Positions 8,332-17,525 of a stretch of DNA of 64,000 nucleotides are shown here, piece after piece. The DNA is from Bacteroides sp. 214 (GTDB lineage Bacteria; Bacteroidota; Bacteroidia; Bacteroidales; Bacteroidaceae): NCBI RefSeq assembly GCF_010501015.1, contig NZ_QVML01000001.1:185845-249844 (forward strand). The letters run 5' to 3'. The notes below the pieces were generated by a model. That model was not told the DNA's origin. It was given only the letters and a program-made list of their open reading frames with translations, and searched no databases. Position 1 is the stretch's first letter. Each line of letters begins with the position of its first letter. The position numbers and the translations under genes were made by a program.

Positions 8332-9654
8332 TTAAATCCTTTTGTTTTGCCAATTTGCTTTCTTGAGGTAAATAATACTGGTTATTAAGAGCATGGAGTA
8401 ATAAACAATCTCGCTGGTGAAGCAAATTTCTACCGGTTGGCGCAGATAAGATCCAACAAAGAGAATGTAAAGTACATAAAAGACAAGTGTAAAACACTCT
8501 AAATATAGTGCGGGAAGTGTGTTGCCTGTGCCCGATATGCTATTGAACACTACATTGGAAACCGATGCTATCAGCATGGCAAAGCTAATCACATAGATGG
8601 ATGGTACGCAGTCTTGAATAAGCGAAGCATCATTGGTATAAATAGAGAGAATCGTCTGAGGAAATAATGCCATCAACCCCGCCATTACCAACATAATTGC
8701 TAATGACATCGTTGCAATTCGCTTCACTAAATTGATAACCTGCTTAATTCCTCCCGCCCCAATAGCATTACTCACCAAACTGTTGGCTGTGGTTGCAAGT
8801 GAATTAACCGGGATAAATAATATGATGTAAATGCTTCGTACGATATTTGCAATAGCCAACTCACGCTGCCCAATACGTTCCACCACTACAAAGAATACAA
8901 AGAAAGTACCCATTGAAAGGAAGTATTGAAGCATGGTAAAACAAGAGATATTCAAAATGCGCCCGAGCAGCTTAAAATCAATCGAAGTAAACTTATTCAA
9001 TCCGTATTTCTTGAAGTCTACTGTTATATATGTGTATATTAGGAAGAATAGCATTGAACTTGCTTCGGCAATAACAGAAGCAATAGCTGCTCCTTCTACA
9101 CCCATAGCCGGACATCCAAACTTACCAAATATCATGACATAGTCTAACCCTACATTGGTTATTGCCATAATGATGGCATTAATAGTCATTACTTTTGTAC
9201 GGGTAATACCGATGTAGAATGCTCGGAATATTACATTACCGAAAGAAAAGAAGAAACCAAGGATACGCCAGTTGAGGAAACTCATCGTGGAATCGTAGAT
9301 TTCTTCGGACGAAACCAATAAATACATGATGTTCCCACCAAACAGACGGCTCATGGTATAAAGGAAGGCAGCCAGCACCAACAAGAACAAGCTTCCTTGA
9401 ATCATGACAGGTCCTACCTGCGCATAGTCTCCTTCTCCATTACGACGGGCAATAACAATTTGCGAACCTACACTAAAACCGAATGCTATTGTAAAGATGC
9501 AGATGTAGAAAAGCCCGCCCATCGCTGAGGCGCCGAGTGCAACTTCGCTGACATGTCCCAGAAAAGCTGTGTCGGTAACATTGATAATGTTTTGGGCAAG
9601 TAGACTTAAGAGTATAGGATAGCTAACACTCCAGATTCTTTTATTATTGTACAT
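8332..9654 (-). CDS. MATE-family multidrug/Na+ antiporter
   Basis: 440 residues with about twelve hydrophobic membrane segments. It starts MYNNKRIWSVSYPILLSLLAQ, and the first helix includes NVTDTAFLGHVSEVALGA, a MATE N-lobe signature. The repeat of this pattern in the C-lobe (about 240-330) includes NSLATTANSLVSNAIGAG. The family exports cationic drugs and toxic metabolites using Na+ or H+ gradients in the inner membrane. It lies 40 nt downstream of the pseudokinase gene and may be read through from it. The substrate is unknown. Confidence 0.9.
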   Translation of the reverse strand: MYNNKRIWSVSYPILLSLLAQNIINVTDTAFLGHVSEVALGASAMGGLFYICIFTIAFGFSVGSQIVIARRNGEGDYAQVGPVMIQGSLFLLVLAAFLYTMSRLFGGNIMYLLVSSEEIYDSTMSFLNWRILGFFFSFGNVIFRAFYIGITRTKVMTINAIIMAITNVGLDYVMIFGKFGCPAMGVEGAAIASVIAEASSMLFFLIYTYITVDFKKYGLNKFTSIDFKLLGRILNISCFTMLQYFLSMGTFFVFFVVVERIGQRELAIANIVRSIYIILFIPVNSLATTANSLVSNAIGAGGIKQVINLVKRIATMSLAIMLVMAGLMALFPQTILSIYTNDASLIQDCVPSIYVISFAMLIASVSNVVFNSISGTGNTLPALYLECFTLVFYVLYILFVGSYLRQPVEICFTSEIVYYSMLLITSIIYLKKANWQNKRI

Positions 9655-9694
9655 ATAAAGGGCTTACATTTTAGAAAGCGCAAAGGTGCGTTTT

Positions 9695-11665
9695 TTATTC
9701 GGATGCTTGCAATGGATGCGAAATAACGATTGATGGTCCGCTTGTTTCGTTTATAATCAACTTGTATACTCCCCGGAAACGCTCAAAGAACATACGGTTG
9801 ATTTCATTGCGAATAATAATCTCCTGTGTTTGCAACTCAGGGTCGGCAAGAGGAGTATTAAGAACTTCCAATAAAACATTTTTGTGGTCTTTTGAAAGCT
9901 TTATTTTTACCGTAATGGTACGTTCTTCTTTAATTTCTTCGTTTGAATAGGTGAATAAACTAAGCAGTGCGCCTATAAAGCGGGTGCTGTCTGTTTGTAC
10001 ATTGATTTCTTGTTGCGGATCTTTTTCAATGTTTATCTGTATTAACCCTTTATTCTTTGAGTTAGCCATGTAAAGTGCATCATTGCACAAATTGGATATT
10101 TCGTACTCGGATACAGTGTACTTCATCATGCCGGATTCCAAACGTGATAAGTCTAATACATCGTTTACCAATCTCATTAATTCATCCGAATTCTTCTTGA
10201 TAATAGCTGCGTACTCTTTACGTTGCTCATCCTCCATGTCTGGGTCGGCAGCTATAAGCTGCGAAAAACCAACCACGTTATTAAGCGGTGTGCGGATGTT
10301 GTAACTCATATTAGACAAGAAGCGGTTTTTTATCTCATTGGTTTCCTCAGATGCTTTCATCGCTTCCTTTACATGTTCTTTGGAAGCTTTGAGCGACCTG
10401 CGTACTATAAATGCGCGGATGATAAAGGCTAATAATAAGGCAAAGATGGTAGCAATACTTGCAAGCACAATTTGTTGTCGTTGGTTTATAACAATCTCTT
10501 GTTCCATCATCAACTTGTTTACGTTGTAGATTTCTTGGATTTGCACCATCTGTTTATTGGATACGCTATAGCTAAGCGAGTCCTTGCGTTGTGCAAGAAA
10601 CTGATATACAGCAATAGCATCGCTATAATTCCCTGCTTCTGCGAGGATTTTTGCTTTTGTAGACAGCAACTCAGTGGAATTCTCTTCGAGTCCGGCCTCT
10701 TTTAGAATGTTAATGGCTATATCAATACTTTCCAGTGACTTAGTATATTCCTTTGTTTTACAATAAAACGTTGCTTTCAGCTCATAAAACTGACCTTTGT
10801 ACATATAGAATGAGTTCTCATTAATAAGCTCGTCTGCTTTTTTTATGTGTACTAAGGCTTTGGAAAGATCATTCTTTTCTTTAAGGTAATAATAAGCATT
10901 ATATATTTCTACAAAGGCATATATGTTATTGTAAGATTCGCTGAAAGTAGTTTCGGCAATGTGTTTGTCGAGCATTTCTTTAAGCAATGTGTTGTACTCC
11001 ATCATTTTGTTGTAGTCATTGGTATGATAGCTTGCCATTACCAGTACACCTAATAAATGAAGTCTGTTGGTGGAGTTTTCTTCTTTAGGTAAAAGTTTGT
11101 AAGCTTCTTCCAGTTCTTTTTTACCTTCTTCCCAGCGTCCCGTAGAGGAGTACGCTGTGGCAAGTGAAGTCTTGGCTGTGATAATCCCGTTTGTGTTTCC
11201 CATCTTCATGGCCTTTTCTTGTGTTCTTAAGGCATTATTGATGGAGAGTTCAAAATTTTCGTCGAAAATGTGTAGGTTATTGCGTACCATTTGTACCTCA
11301 AAGTACAAATCCCACAAGCCTAATTCTTCTGCAATAGGTTCTAGTATGTTAGCATAGTATAGCGTACTGTCTGTTTGTTGCCTATTGTAGTAATATATAG
11401 CACCAAAATAGGCTGCGCGACATTTATAATAGTCATTTTTCATACGCTCTGCCTCGTTCATCCATTGCTGTACAGTTTGTATTCCTTCGGGAGTACCTTG
11501 TTTAATAATAGCCAACTGGTTGTATAGACTTAACCGCAGTGTGTCGCCTACAGGAAGAGTTTTGATTAGGTTTTCCAAGCTATCGATATTATTATTCGTT
11601 TGCGCGCTGTAAGCCGATAGCTGAATTCCTATTATGATGGTTATGATGAGGATAAATCTGTTCAT
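9695..11665 (-). CDS. TPR sensor protein with degenerate histidine kinase core (pseudokinase)
   Basis: 656 residues: signal peptide (1-21), a helical TPR-like sensor domain (about 30-390), one membrane helix (about 398-418, IVLASIATIFALLLAFIIRAF), a coiled linker and a HisKA-like dimerisation helix. The phospho-acceptor block reads MSYNIRTPLNNVVGFS: Tyr455 stands where the neighbour at 11674 has His392, and Asn replaces the following Glu. The ATPase region after it lacks recognisable N, G1 and G2 boxes (no DxGxG and no GxGLGL). So it probably cannot autophosphorylate. It lies 8 nt downstream of the intact paralogue and likely pairs with it. A signalling scaffold or sensor partner is the inference. 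Confidence 0.8.
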   Translation of the reverse strand: MNRFILIITIIIGIQLSAYSAQTNNNIDSLENLIKTLPVGDTLRLSLYNQLAIIKQGTPEGIQTVQQWMNEAERMKNDYYKCRAAYFGAIYYYNRQQTDSTLYYANILEPIAEELGLWDLYFEVQMVRNNLHIFDENFELSINNALRTQEKAMKMGNTNGIITAKTSLATAYSSTGRWEEGKKELEEAYKLLPKEENSTNRLHLLGVLVMASYHTNDYNKMMEYNTLLKEMLDKHIAETTFSESYNNIYAFVEIYNAYYYLKEKNDLSKALVHIKKADELINENSFYMYKGQFYELKATFYCKTKEYTKSLESIDIAINILKEAGLEENSTELLSTKAKILAEAGNYSDAIAVYQFLAQRKDSLSYSVSNKQMVQIQEIYNVNKLMMEQEIVINQRQQIVLASIATIFALLLAFIIRAFIVRRSLKASKEHVKEAMKASEETNEIKNRFLSNMSYNIRTPLNNVVGFSQLIAADPDMEDEQRKEYAAIIKKNSDELMRLVNDVLDLSRLESGMMKYTVSEYEISNLCNDALYMANSKNKGLIQINIEKDPQQEINVQTDSTRFIGALLSLFTYSNEEIKEERTITVKIKLSKDHKNVLLEVLNTPLADPELQTQEIIIRNEINRMFFERFRGVYKLIINETSGPSIVISHPLQASE

Positions 11666-11673
11666 AGGTATAG

Positions 11674-13479
11674 TTACTTTTTCAGAGGGTGAGTAAAGCA
11701 GAATCTTGAGCCGTCGGTATAGGTTGGGTCAATCCAGATATCACCTCCCACGTGGTTTACAATTAACTGGCAGATAGATAGCCCCAGTCCTGTACCCTGT
11801 GCCATTTCATTGAGTTTCTCAAATCGTCCAAAGATCTTACTTTGTTTTTCCAAAGGTATACCACAGCCGGTGTCTGTAACAGTAAAGAGCGCTTTCCCGC
11901 GGTCGTTTATTGTTAGCTCCAGTGTGATGGAACCGCTTTGTGTAAACTTGGTTGCGTTTACCAGCAGGTTGATTAATACTTGTTGCAAACGTGCTTCATC
12001 AGTGTGTAATATGAGCTCTTCCAACTGGGTTGCAAAGCGGATGTCTACACTGGTTTGTTTTATCTTACGTACAGTATCCACTACATTACGGCAGATGGAC
12101 ACGGCATCATTGTCTTTAAAATTGAACTGCATCTTTCCAAACTCTAAGCTCGAAAGGTCAATTACGTCATTGATTAGTTTTAGTAGCAGCTCGGAGTTCT
12201 GTTGAATGATTTCATTACACTGATTACGGGTTTCATTGTCAATGGAATCTTCCGTCAATATCGCAGAAAATCCGGTAAGAGCATTAAGCGGTGTGCGTAT
12301 TTCGTGACTCATGTTAGACATGATCATACTTTTGGCTTTTACCGATTGGTCGGCTTGATTTTTTGCATTTTCCATCTGTTTGCGCGAGCGCACCAGTAGT
12401 TTATTGCTGTATATAATATAAAGCGTTAGAGCAATGGCTAATAGCAATAGTCCACTGCCGAATGCAATGGCAAGTGAATGTTGTTTGTTGCGTTGTGTTT
12501 GTGTATCAAGTTCTATTTGGTTTACTTTATAGCTGGTACGCAAGCTATTTACCTGACGTGAATAGCTTTTTGCATTGATAGAATCTTTGGTATTGATGAT
12601 TTGTTCGTATAGTTTAGTTGCCTCATTGTTCTTACCCATCTCTATTAGCAAATCGACTTTTTTTGCAGCCAGTAATGAAGATAGGGTGGTGGAGAGCAAT
12701 TTCTGATTCTGTTCATTTATTCCGTTAAAAGCCAGCATTGCCTCTTTGTAATCTTTTCGTTTGCTGTAGTAGAAACCGATTGTATAGCTCAAAGATGCAG
12801 AAAGAATGCTTTTTTTCTCTTTTTGGATTTGTTCTCTTGCGTGGTCTAAATATTTTTTTGCCTCGTCCAATTGGTTGTATACGGTATAGTAATAGGCATT
12901 CAGCAAGGTAAGATATGAAAAGAGCGGATCGCCTTCCTGAATCAGTTGATTTGCTTCTTCTTTGTAGGGAGTTGCGTCTTCGTTTTCTTCCAGGCAGAGG
13001 TCTATTGTTTTTAGTAGTGTTCTTTTTTTATAGGTAACAGCGCTAGGTAGCCTGTCCCAAATGTCTATTGCTTCTTTATAAGATTCTATGGCTTCTTTTC
13101 TCATGCTTGCCGCGGCATACGCATCTCCTACACCCTGACAAGCTAAGGCAATACCTACATAATGATAATTTAGCTTGTTGGCTTTGTCGAGCATCTGTTG
13201 CACCTTGTCTATGGCAAGAGTAACATCACCCCGGGTACAATAGGCATTTGCTAATAATAACTCCAGTTCAAAAAAAGTGTTGTATTCTGCTCTTGTTTCG
13301 AAAATGTGGTTAAGGGATTCGCCCCAACAGATTACGCTGTCAAGCGGAGTTTCCTCATCATACGTTATATTTCTCTCAGAGAGAGATAACAGCGCATTAA
13401 ATTTGTCCTCATTCCCTGCGTATAATGAGGTTGCTGATAGTATGATGGCTAAGGTTAATAGAAGTTTTACAATCTTCAC
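11674..13479 (-). CDS. TPR-containing membrane sensor histidine kinase
   Basis: 601 residues: signal peptide (ends near SLYAG), a TPR-rich periplasmic sensor (about 30-330), one membrane helix (about 334-354), a HisKA domain with MSHEIRTPLNALTGFSAIL (phospho-acceptor His392), and a complete HATPase_c domain. That domain shows LINLLVNATKF (N box), DTGCGIP (G1), the FGRFEK F box and GTGLGLSICQ (G2). No receiver or DNA-binding domain is fused, so it must signal to a separate response regulator, which is not in this window. It is the first gene of a two-kinase operon and a canonical counterpart to the degenerate one downstream. Confidence 0.88.
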   Translation of the reverse strand: MKIVKLLLTLAIILSATSLYAGNEDKFNALLSLSERNITYDEETPLDSVICWGESLNHIFETRAEYNTFFELELLLANAYCTRGDVTLAIDKVQQMLDKANKLNYHYVGIALACQGVGDAYAAASMRKEAIESYKEAIDIWDRLPSAVTYKKRTLLKTIDLCLEENEDATPYKEEANQLIQEGDPLFSYLTLLNAYYYTVYNQLDEAKKYLDHAREQIQKEKKSILSASLSYTIGFYYSKRKDYKEAMLAFNGINEQNQKLLSTTLSSLLAAKKVDLLIEMGKNNEATKLYEQIINTKDSINAKSYSRQVNSLRTSYKVNQIELDTQTQRNKQHSLAIAFGSGLLLLAIALTLYIIYSNKLLVRSRKQMENAKNQADQSVKAKSMIMSNMSHEIRTPLNALTGFSAILTEDSIDNETRNQCNEIIQQNSELLLKLINDVIDLSSLEFGKMQFNFKDNDAVSICRNVVDTVRKIKQTSVDIRFATQLEELILHTDEARLQQVLINLLVNATKFTQSGSITLELTINDRGKALFTVTDTGCGIPLEKQSKIFGRFEKLNEMAQGTGLGLSICQLIVNHVGGDIWIDPTYTDGSRFCFTHPLKK

Positions 13480-13533
13480 AATAGGTTTTCTTAAAAGTTT
13501 GCGAGAATAAAGATATAACGATTTTTACAAACA

Positions 13534-13570
13534 AAGAACTATTTGAGCAAAAAAAGCTCAAATAGTTCTT
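13534..13570 (-). terminator. terminator after rho (perfect 15-bp stem)
   Basis: AAGAACTATTTGAGC (13534-13548) is exactly complementary to GCTCAAATAGTTCTT (13556-13570) around seven A residues. It lies 22 nt beyond the rho stop and before the kinase operon start. The plus strand has a better T run, the minus strand only TTTGTTTG, so on the minus strand it may be weak or act partly as a 3'-end stabiliser. Confidence 0.65.
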
Positions 13571-13592
13571 TTTTATGTTCTATTTCTCTTGA

Positions 13593-15500
13593 TTAGCTGT
13601 TCATGCTCATTAAAAACTCGTCGTTGTTTTTAGTTTTTTCTAAGCGGTCTTTCACGAAATCCATTGCTTCGATAGGGTTCATGTCAGAAAGATATTTGCG
13701 TAGAATCCACATGCGGTCGAGTGTTTGCTTGTCGAGCAATAAATCATCGCGACGTGTACTTGAAGCAACAATGTTTACGGCTGGGAAAATACGTTTGTTG
13801 GATAAGTTACGGTCGAGTTGCAATTCCATATTACCTGTTCCTTTGAACTCTTCAAAAATAACTTCATCCATTTTTGAACCGGTATCAATCAGTGCGGTGG
13901 CAAGGATGGTTAGTGAGCCACCGTTTTCAATGTTACGAGCAGCTCCAAAAAAACGTTTGGGCTTGTGTAGCGCATTTGCGTCTACCCCTCCCGAAAGAAC
14001 TTTACCCGAAGCTGGCGAAACAGTGTTGTATGCACGAGCCAAACGAGTGATTGAGTCTAAGAAGATAACCACATCATGTCCACACTCTACCATTCTTTTT
14101 GCTTTTTCCAATACAATGCCTGCTATCTTAACGTGGCGTTCTGCCGGTTCGTCGAATGTTGAGGCTATTACTTCTGCGTTTACACTACGTGCCATGTCTG
14201 TAACTTCTTCGGGGCGTTCGTCAATCAGTAGCATAATCATATATACTTCGGGATGATTGGCGGCAATAGCGTTTGCTATGTCTTTCAGCAAGAGTGTTTT
14301 ACCGGTTTTTGGCTGAGCTACAATCAAACCGCGCTGTCCTTTTCCAATAGGAGAGAAGAGGTCTACCACACGTGCCGAGAGAGAATCTCTGTAATCGTCG
14401 CGGCAGAGTTTGAATTTCTCGTCGGGAAAGAGTGGAGTCAGATGGTCGAATGGCACACGGTCTCTTACGTATGCAGCGTCTCTGCCATTAATCTTCGATA
14501 CTTTTACTAATGGGAAATATTTCTCTCCTTCTTTCGGTGGACGGATAACACCTTCAACCACATCGCCTGTTTTTAGTCCAAACAATTTGATTTGTGATTG
14601 AGAAACATAAATATCATCCGGAGAAGCAAGGTAGTTATAATCTGATGAGCGCAGGAAACCATATCCGTCTTGCATAATTTCCAAAACGCCTGTACCTACT
14701 AAAATATTATCAAACTCGAAAGGCCTTTCGCGCTCCATCGGTCTGCGCTCGGGGGCGTTGGGTTGGTTGTTGCGAGGCTGATTGTTATTGTTGGGTTGAT
14801 TTCTTTGACGTTGTTGCTGTTGTTGTGCGGGTTTTTGTTGTGGTTTCTCTTGCGGCTTCTCTAGTGGTTTGATGGCCTCTGCCTTGGTTGCTTCAAATTT
14901 ACCAAGTAGTTCGGTTGGGAGTTCTATTTTTTCAGAAGGAAGATTCTCAATAGGAATGAAATCTATTTCCGGTTCCCGGGTAGTAACAGCTTCGGGCGCT
15001 TGAATTGTTTCAGGCTTTTTTTCTTCTGTTTGAGGTTTTGCCGATGCTTCTTCTTTGTTTAGAACTTTATCTTCTGTTGTTTCTTTTGTTGCTTTTTTGG
15101 GTTTGGTTGCAGTTTTTCTTGCTGCTGGTTTTTTTGCAACGGGAGTTTCTTCTTTTTCGATAGCAACTTTTTCTACAGGTTGTTCCGGTGCTTTCTTTTC
15201 GGCTGCAACAGCAGGCTTTTCTTCTGCTTTTTTTACCTCTCCGTTTTTCGTGGCGGTGAATACTTTTGTGTTCTCTTTCTTTACACTTACGCGAGAGCGT
15301 TTCTTCTTCTCCTCCATTTTTTCTTCCTTTATTTTGTCGGCTGCAACTTTCTTAGTTGCTCCGGCGATAGCTTGTTCGTCTAGTATTTTGTAAACAAGTT
15401 CTTCTTTTTTGAAAGAATCGGCTTTTTTAATTCCTAATTCTGTGGCAATGGTTTGAAGCTCCGACAAGTTTTTGTCGTTTAATTGGATAATGTTATACAT
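13593..15500 (-). CDS. rho: transcription termination factor Rho with large low-complexity insertion
   Basis: 635 residues against about 420 for E. coli Rho. The N-terminal Rho domain ([19 protein letters not shown]) is followed by about 200 residues of Lys/Glu/Ala/Pro-rich sequence and a Gln/Asn-rich stretch (around 215-250, runs of Q and N). Then come the RNA-binding cold-shock fold ([20 protein letters not shown]) and the ATPase core with [30 protein letters not shown] and [20 protein letters not shown]. It is an RNA-dependent hexameric helicase that ends transcription. In Bacteroides such disordered insertions have been reported to drive Rho condensation. A leader of about 180 nt precedes it. 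Confidence 0.95.
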   Translation of the reverse strand: MYNIIQLNDKNLSELQTIATELGIKKADSFKKEELVYKILDEQAIAGATKKVAADKIKEEKMEEKKKRSRVSVKKENTKVFTATKNGEVKKAEEKPAVAAEKKAPEQPVEKVAIEKEETPVAKKPAARKTATKPKKATKETTEDKVLNKEEASAKPQTEEKKPETIQAPEAVTTREPEIDFIPIENLPSEKIELPTELLGKFEATKAEAIKPLEKPQEKPQQKPAQQQQQRQRNQPNNNNQPRNNQPNAPERRPMERERPFEFDNILVGTGVLEIMQDGYGFLRSSDYNYLASPDDIYVSQSQIKLFGLKTGDVVEGVIRPPKEGEKYFPLVKVSKINGRDAAYVRDRVPFDHLTPLFPDEKFKLCRDDYRDSLSARVVDLFSPIGKGQRGLIVAQPKTGKTLLLKDIANAIAANHPEVYMIMLLIDERPEEVTDMARSVNAEVIASTFDEPAERHVKIAGIVLEKAKRMVECGHDVVIFLDSITRLARAYNTVSPASGKVLSGGVDANALHKPKRFFGAARNIENGGSLTILATALIDTGSKMDEVIFEEFKGTGNMELQLDRNLSNKRIFPAVNIVASSTRRDDLLLDKQTLDRMWILRKYLSDMNPIEAMDFVKDRLEKTKNNDEFLMSMNS

Positions 15501-15685
15501 AAAAATTAGTATGGAATAAATTTATTTTATTATTGTCTTTTTAACTAAAAAAGCATGTTGATATGCAAACAGCGTTGTTCTTGTAACTGTTGTTTGATGT
15601 TTTTTTGATGTCTTGGGATGTTTTGTTGAATAGAATTTTCAGGATTTCCAGTAAAAAAGAAGTTGCCTGTTTTGTTTCAACGGTG
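15501..15685 (-). promoter_or_regulatory. long rho leader, C/A-rich and G-poor in part
   Basis: From the -7 box at 15693-15686 to the rho ATG is about 185 nt without a gene. On the minus strand, roughly 15635-15560 is rich in A and C and poor in G (ACATCCC, ACATCAAAC, AACAAC), the base bias of Rho-loading (rut) RNA. Rho autoregulates through its leader in E. coli; the same here is inference. Confidence 0.4.
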
Positions 15686-15693
15686 CAAAGATA
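15686..15693 (-). promoter_or_regulatory. -7 box of rho promoter
   Basis: The minus strand reads TATCTTTG, an exact TAnnTTTG, in the context TATCTTTGCACCG also found before the tRNA-His gene. No good -33 TTTG is seen. Confidence 0.5.
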
Positions 15694-15780
15694 GCAATAA
15701 CTTTTGGAATAATGTTGATTTAGTGAATTTTAACGCGATTTAGGACGCTTAGGAGAGTTCTTAGAGGCAATGTTTTTTTG

Positions 15781-15990
15781 CCTATGGCTGGCGGGTTGTC
15801 TGCTTATGGTTCTCGGGCCGTTTGCTTATGGCATTTGCACCAAATGCTTATGGCAGACGAGACAAATACCATAAGCATTTGAAGTAAGAGCTTTAAGCTG
15901 TGTAAATTCTGACTGTTTTTTGCTTCACTTCTGACTGGTTTTCGAACCATTTCTCACTGATTTCTTACTACAAATACAGTCAGAAAAATC
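15781..15990 (+). repeat. composite 22-bp-phased intergenic element, copy 1
   Basis: Three parts. First, an array with TATGG at 15783, 15805, 15827 and 15849 (step 22), mostly within GCTTATGGC. Second, a spacer with the inverted motif CCATA at 15869 and the conserved run CATAAGCATTTGAAGTAAG onward to 15905. Third, a TTCTGACTG array with T[GC]ACTG at 15910, 15932 and 15954, closed by the inverted CAGTCA at 15977 (steps 22, 22, 23). The element at 45179-45400 is the same in inverse orientation with identical internal spacing. It lies between rho and tilS, about 280 bp upstream of the rho start. Confidence 0.8.
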
Positions 15991-16023
15991 GGTTGTGAAG
16001 ACTCTGTGAAGGATAAAAGAGGG

Positions 16024-16084
16024 GGTCTTCACGTGTAACTCGCTCACCATCATTTGGTTACAGCGATATGTGAAAGTGAAGACC
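16024..16084 (-). terminator. nested hairpin downstream of tilS, possible terminator
   Basis: GGTCTTCAC (16024-16032) pairs with GTGAAGACC (16076-16084). Inside it TGTAAC (16034-16039) can pair with GTTACA (about 16057-16062). On the minus strand it follows the tilS stop by about 50 nt and is followed by CCCCTCTTTTATCC, a weak T run. A further GTGAAGAC copy lies at 15995. It may be a terminator or a structured 3' end. Confidence 0.4.
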
Positions 16085-16134
16085 TATTTGCTAAAACTAC
16101 GTTTGGAGTATATGTAGCCCTGTTCTGTATTCGG

Positions 16135-17424
16135 CTATTCTTTTACTTTGACCAAAATAATCTCATGGGTAGATGGGCTTATGCGGAAGCTGTTGTCTGT
16201 TCGCTCGCCTATTATCCAAGCAATTTTATCTTTACTACAAAGAACCCATTGGTTCTCTTTTTGAGCAATTGATAACTTCCTGTCTGTGAGAAAATCACTC
16301 ACCAACTTCTTGCCCTTCATACCAAACGGGGTAAATTTGTCTCCCTTTCTCCATCGGCGAATTGTATAAGGTGGCTGAAATTTATCAGCATCAAAACAAG
16401 CAATGTCTTTATTACGTGGAATAACAAAGGAAGAATCGTATGCGGCTTTCTCGTAAATCAACGTGAATGGCGGAGTGTCGCTCTTCTCTTTTTCTACAAT
16501 CTGTTCAAGAACTAAAAACTCTCTATCTTTAATAGCTCGCCAACCTTTGCTGCTGATGAATTGTTTCCCCGGCTGACCGCTTAGTGCTGTGAGGATGTCG
16601 TTGATTTGCGAATCGTTGAACCCTAACGGATAGAGGATTTCAAACAACAAAGCGTGTGGAAAATCTTCTTGCAATAATTCGGCTATACGTACTCCTTCGG
16701 GCGTTTGCAATTGGGTTATTCTTTCGGTTATATACCTATTATATATAGAGGCTGCTTCTCCAAGGTGCTTGGCAGTGGCAAGAATGTTTTGCTTTGCGGC
16801 AGGATTTATGGCTTGCAATTGGGGAATTACATTTAGTCGCACTTTGTTGCGCGCATAGTCATCGGAGAGATTGGTACTGTCTGTGACATAAGGTTGCTTT
16901 ATCTCTGTTAGAAAAGAAATAATTTCTTGGCGTGTCAGGCAAAGAAGTGGGCGTACAATGCTGTTGTTCTTTGGCTTAATTCCCAGTAGCCCGTTGATGC
17001 CTGTACCTCGCACCAAATTTAGTAATATGGTTTCAATGCTGTCGTCCTGATGATGTCCAACAGCTATACATGTGTAACCGTGTGTTTTTTGTAGGTCACT
17101 GAACCAGTTGTATCGCAGTTCTCTTGCTGCCATTTCTATAGAGAGCTTTTGCTGAGAAGCGTATTTTGTTGTGTCGAAGTGGATAAGATGCAGGTGGATG
17201 TTGTTCTTTTTGCAAAGTGCTTCCACAAAAGCCATATCCTGATTAGATTCTTCGCCTCGGAGATGAAAGTTGCAATGAGCAGCTTCGCAGTTATAGCCCA
17301 TTGTCAATAGAAGATGCAATAATGCAATAGAATCTGCTCCGCCGCTTAGTGCAATAAGGATTTTGTCTTCTTTGCAAAGAAGGTTCTCTTGTTTGATGTA
17401 ATGCGCAACTTTATCTTGAATCAT
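16135..17424 (-). CDS. tilS: tRNA(Ile)-lysidine synthetase
   Basis: 429 residues. The N-terminal PP-loop ATPase domain has ILIALSGGADSIALLHLL, then HCNFHLRGEESNQD and CIAVGHHQDDSIETILLNLVRG, and the DSTNLSDDYARNKVR family signature. The linker and C-terminal TilS domain end with WRKGDKFTPFGMKGKKLVSD and IPSTHEI-like strands. It converts the wobble C of tRNA-Ile(CAU) to lysidine using ATP and lysine, so that AUA is read as Ile; it is essential in most bacteria. It is divergent from the NlpC/P60 gene, with 101 bp between the starts. Confidence 0.95.
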   Translation of the reverse strand: MIQDKVAHYIKQENLLCKEDKILIALSGGADSIALLHLLLTMGYNCEAAHCNFHLRGEESNQDMAFVEALCKKNNIHLHLIHFDTTKYASQQKLSIEMAARELRYNWFSDLQKTHGYTCIAVGHHQDDSIETILLNLVRGTGINGLLGIKPKNNSIVRPLLCLTRQEIISFLTEIKQPYVTDSTNLSDDYARNKVRLNVIPQLQAINPAAKQNILATAKHLGEAASIYNRYITERITQLQTPEGVRIAELLQEDFPHALLFEILYPLGFNDSQINDILTALSGQPGKQFISSKGWRAIKDREFLVLEQIVEKEKSDTPPFTLIYEKAAYDSSFVIPRNKDIACFDADKFQPPYTIRRWRKGDKFTPFGMKGKKLVSDFLTDRKLSIAQKENQWVLCSKDKIAWIIGERTDNSFRISPSTHEIILVKVKE

Positions 17425-17488
17425 TTCACAAAGATAAATTTTTCTTTTGTTTTCTGTTTTAGGAACACTATTTAATTCTTTTTTTCAC

Positions 17489-17496
17489 TATATTTG
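17489..17496 (+). promoter_or_regulatory. -7 box before the NlpC/P60 gene
   Basis: TATATTTG matches TAnnTTTG 30 nt before the ATG. The -33 region is T-rich without an exact TTTG. Confidence 0.5.
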
Positions 17497-17525
17497 CTTC
17501 CTGTAAACCCCCAAATCAAATCCAT

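Noticed and set aside
13603..14256. 217-codon open frame on the plus strand inside rho
   Set aside because: It is the antisense shadow of the Rho ATPase core; no domain or signal is visible.
16054..16272. Short plus-strand frame overlapping the tilS end
   Set aside because: It runs through the 3' end of tilS and the hairpin region; no protein features are seen.
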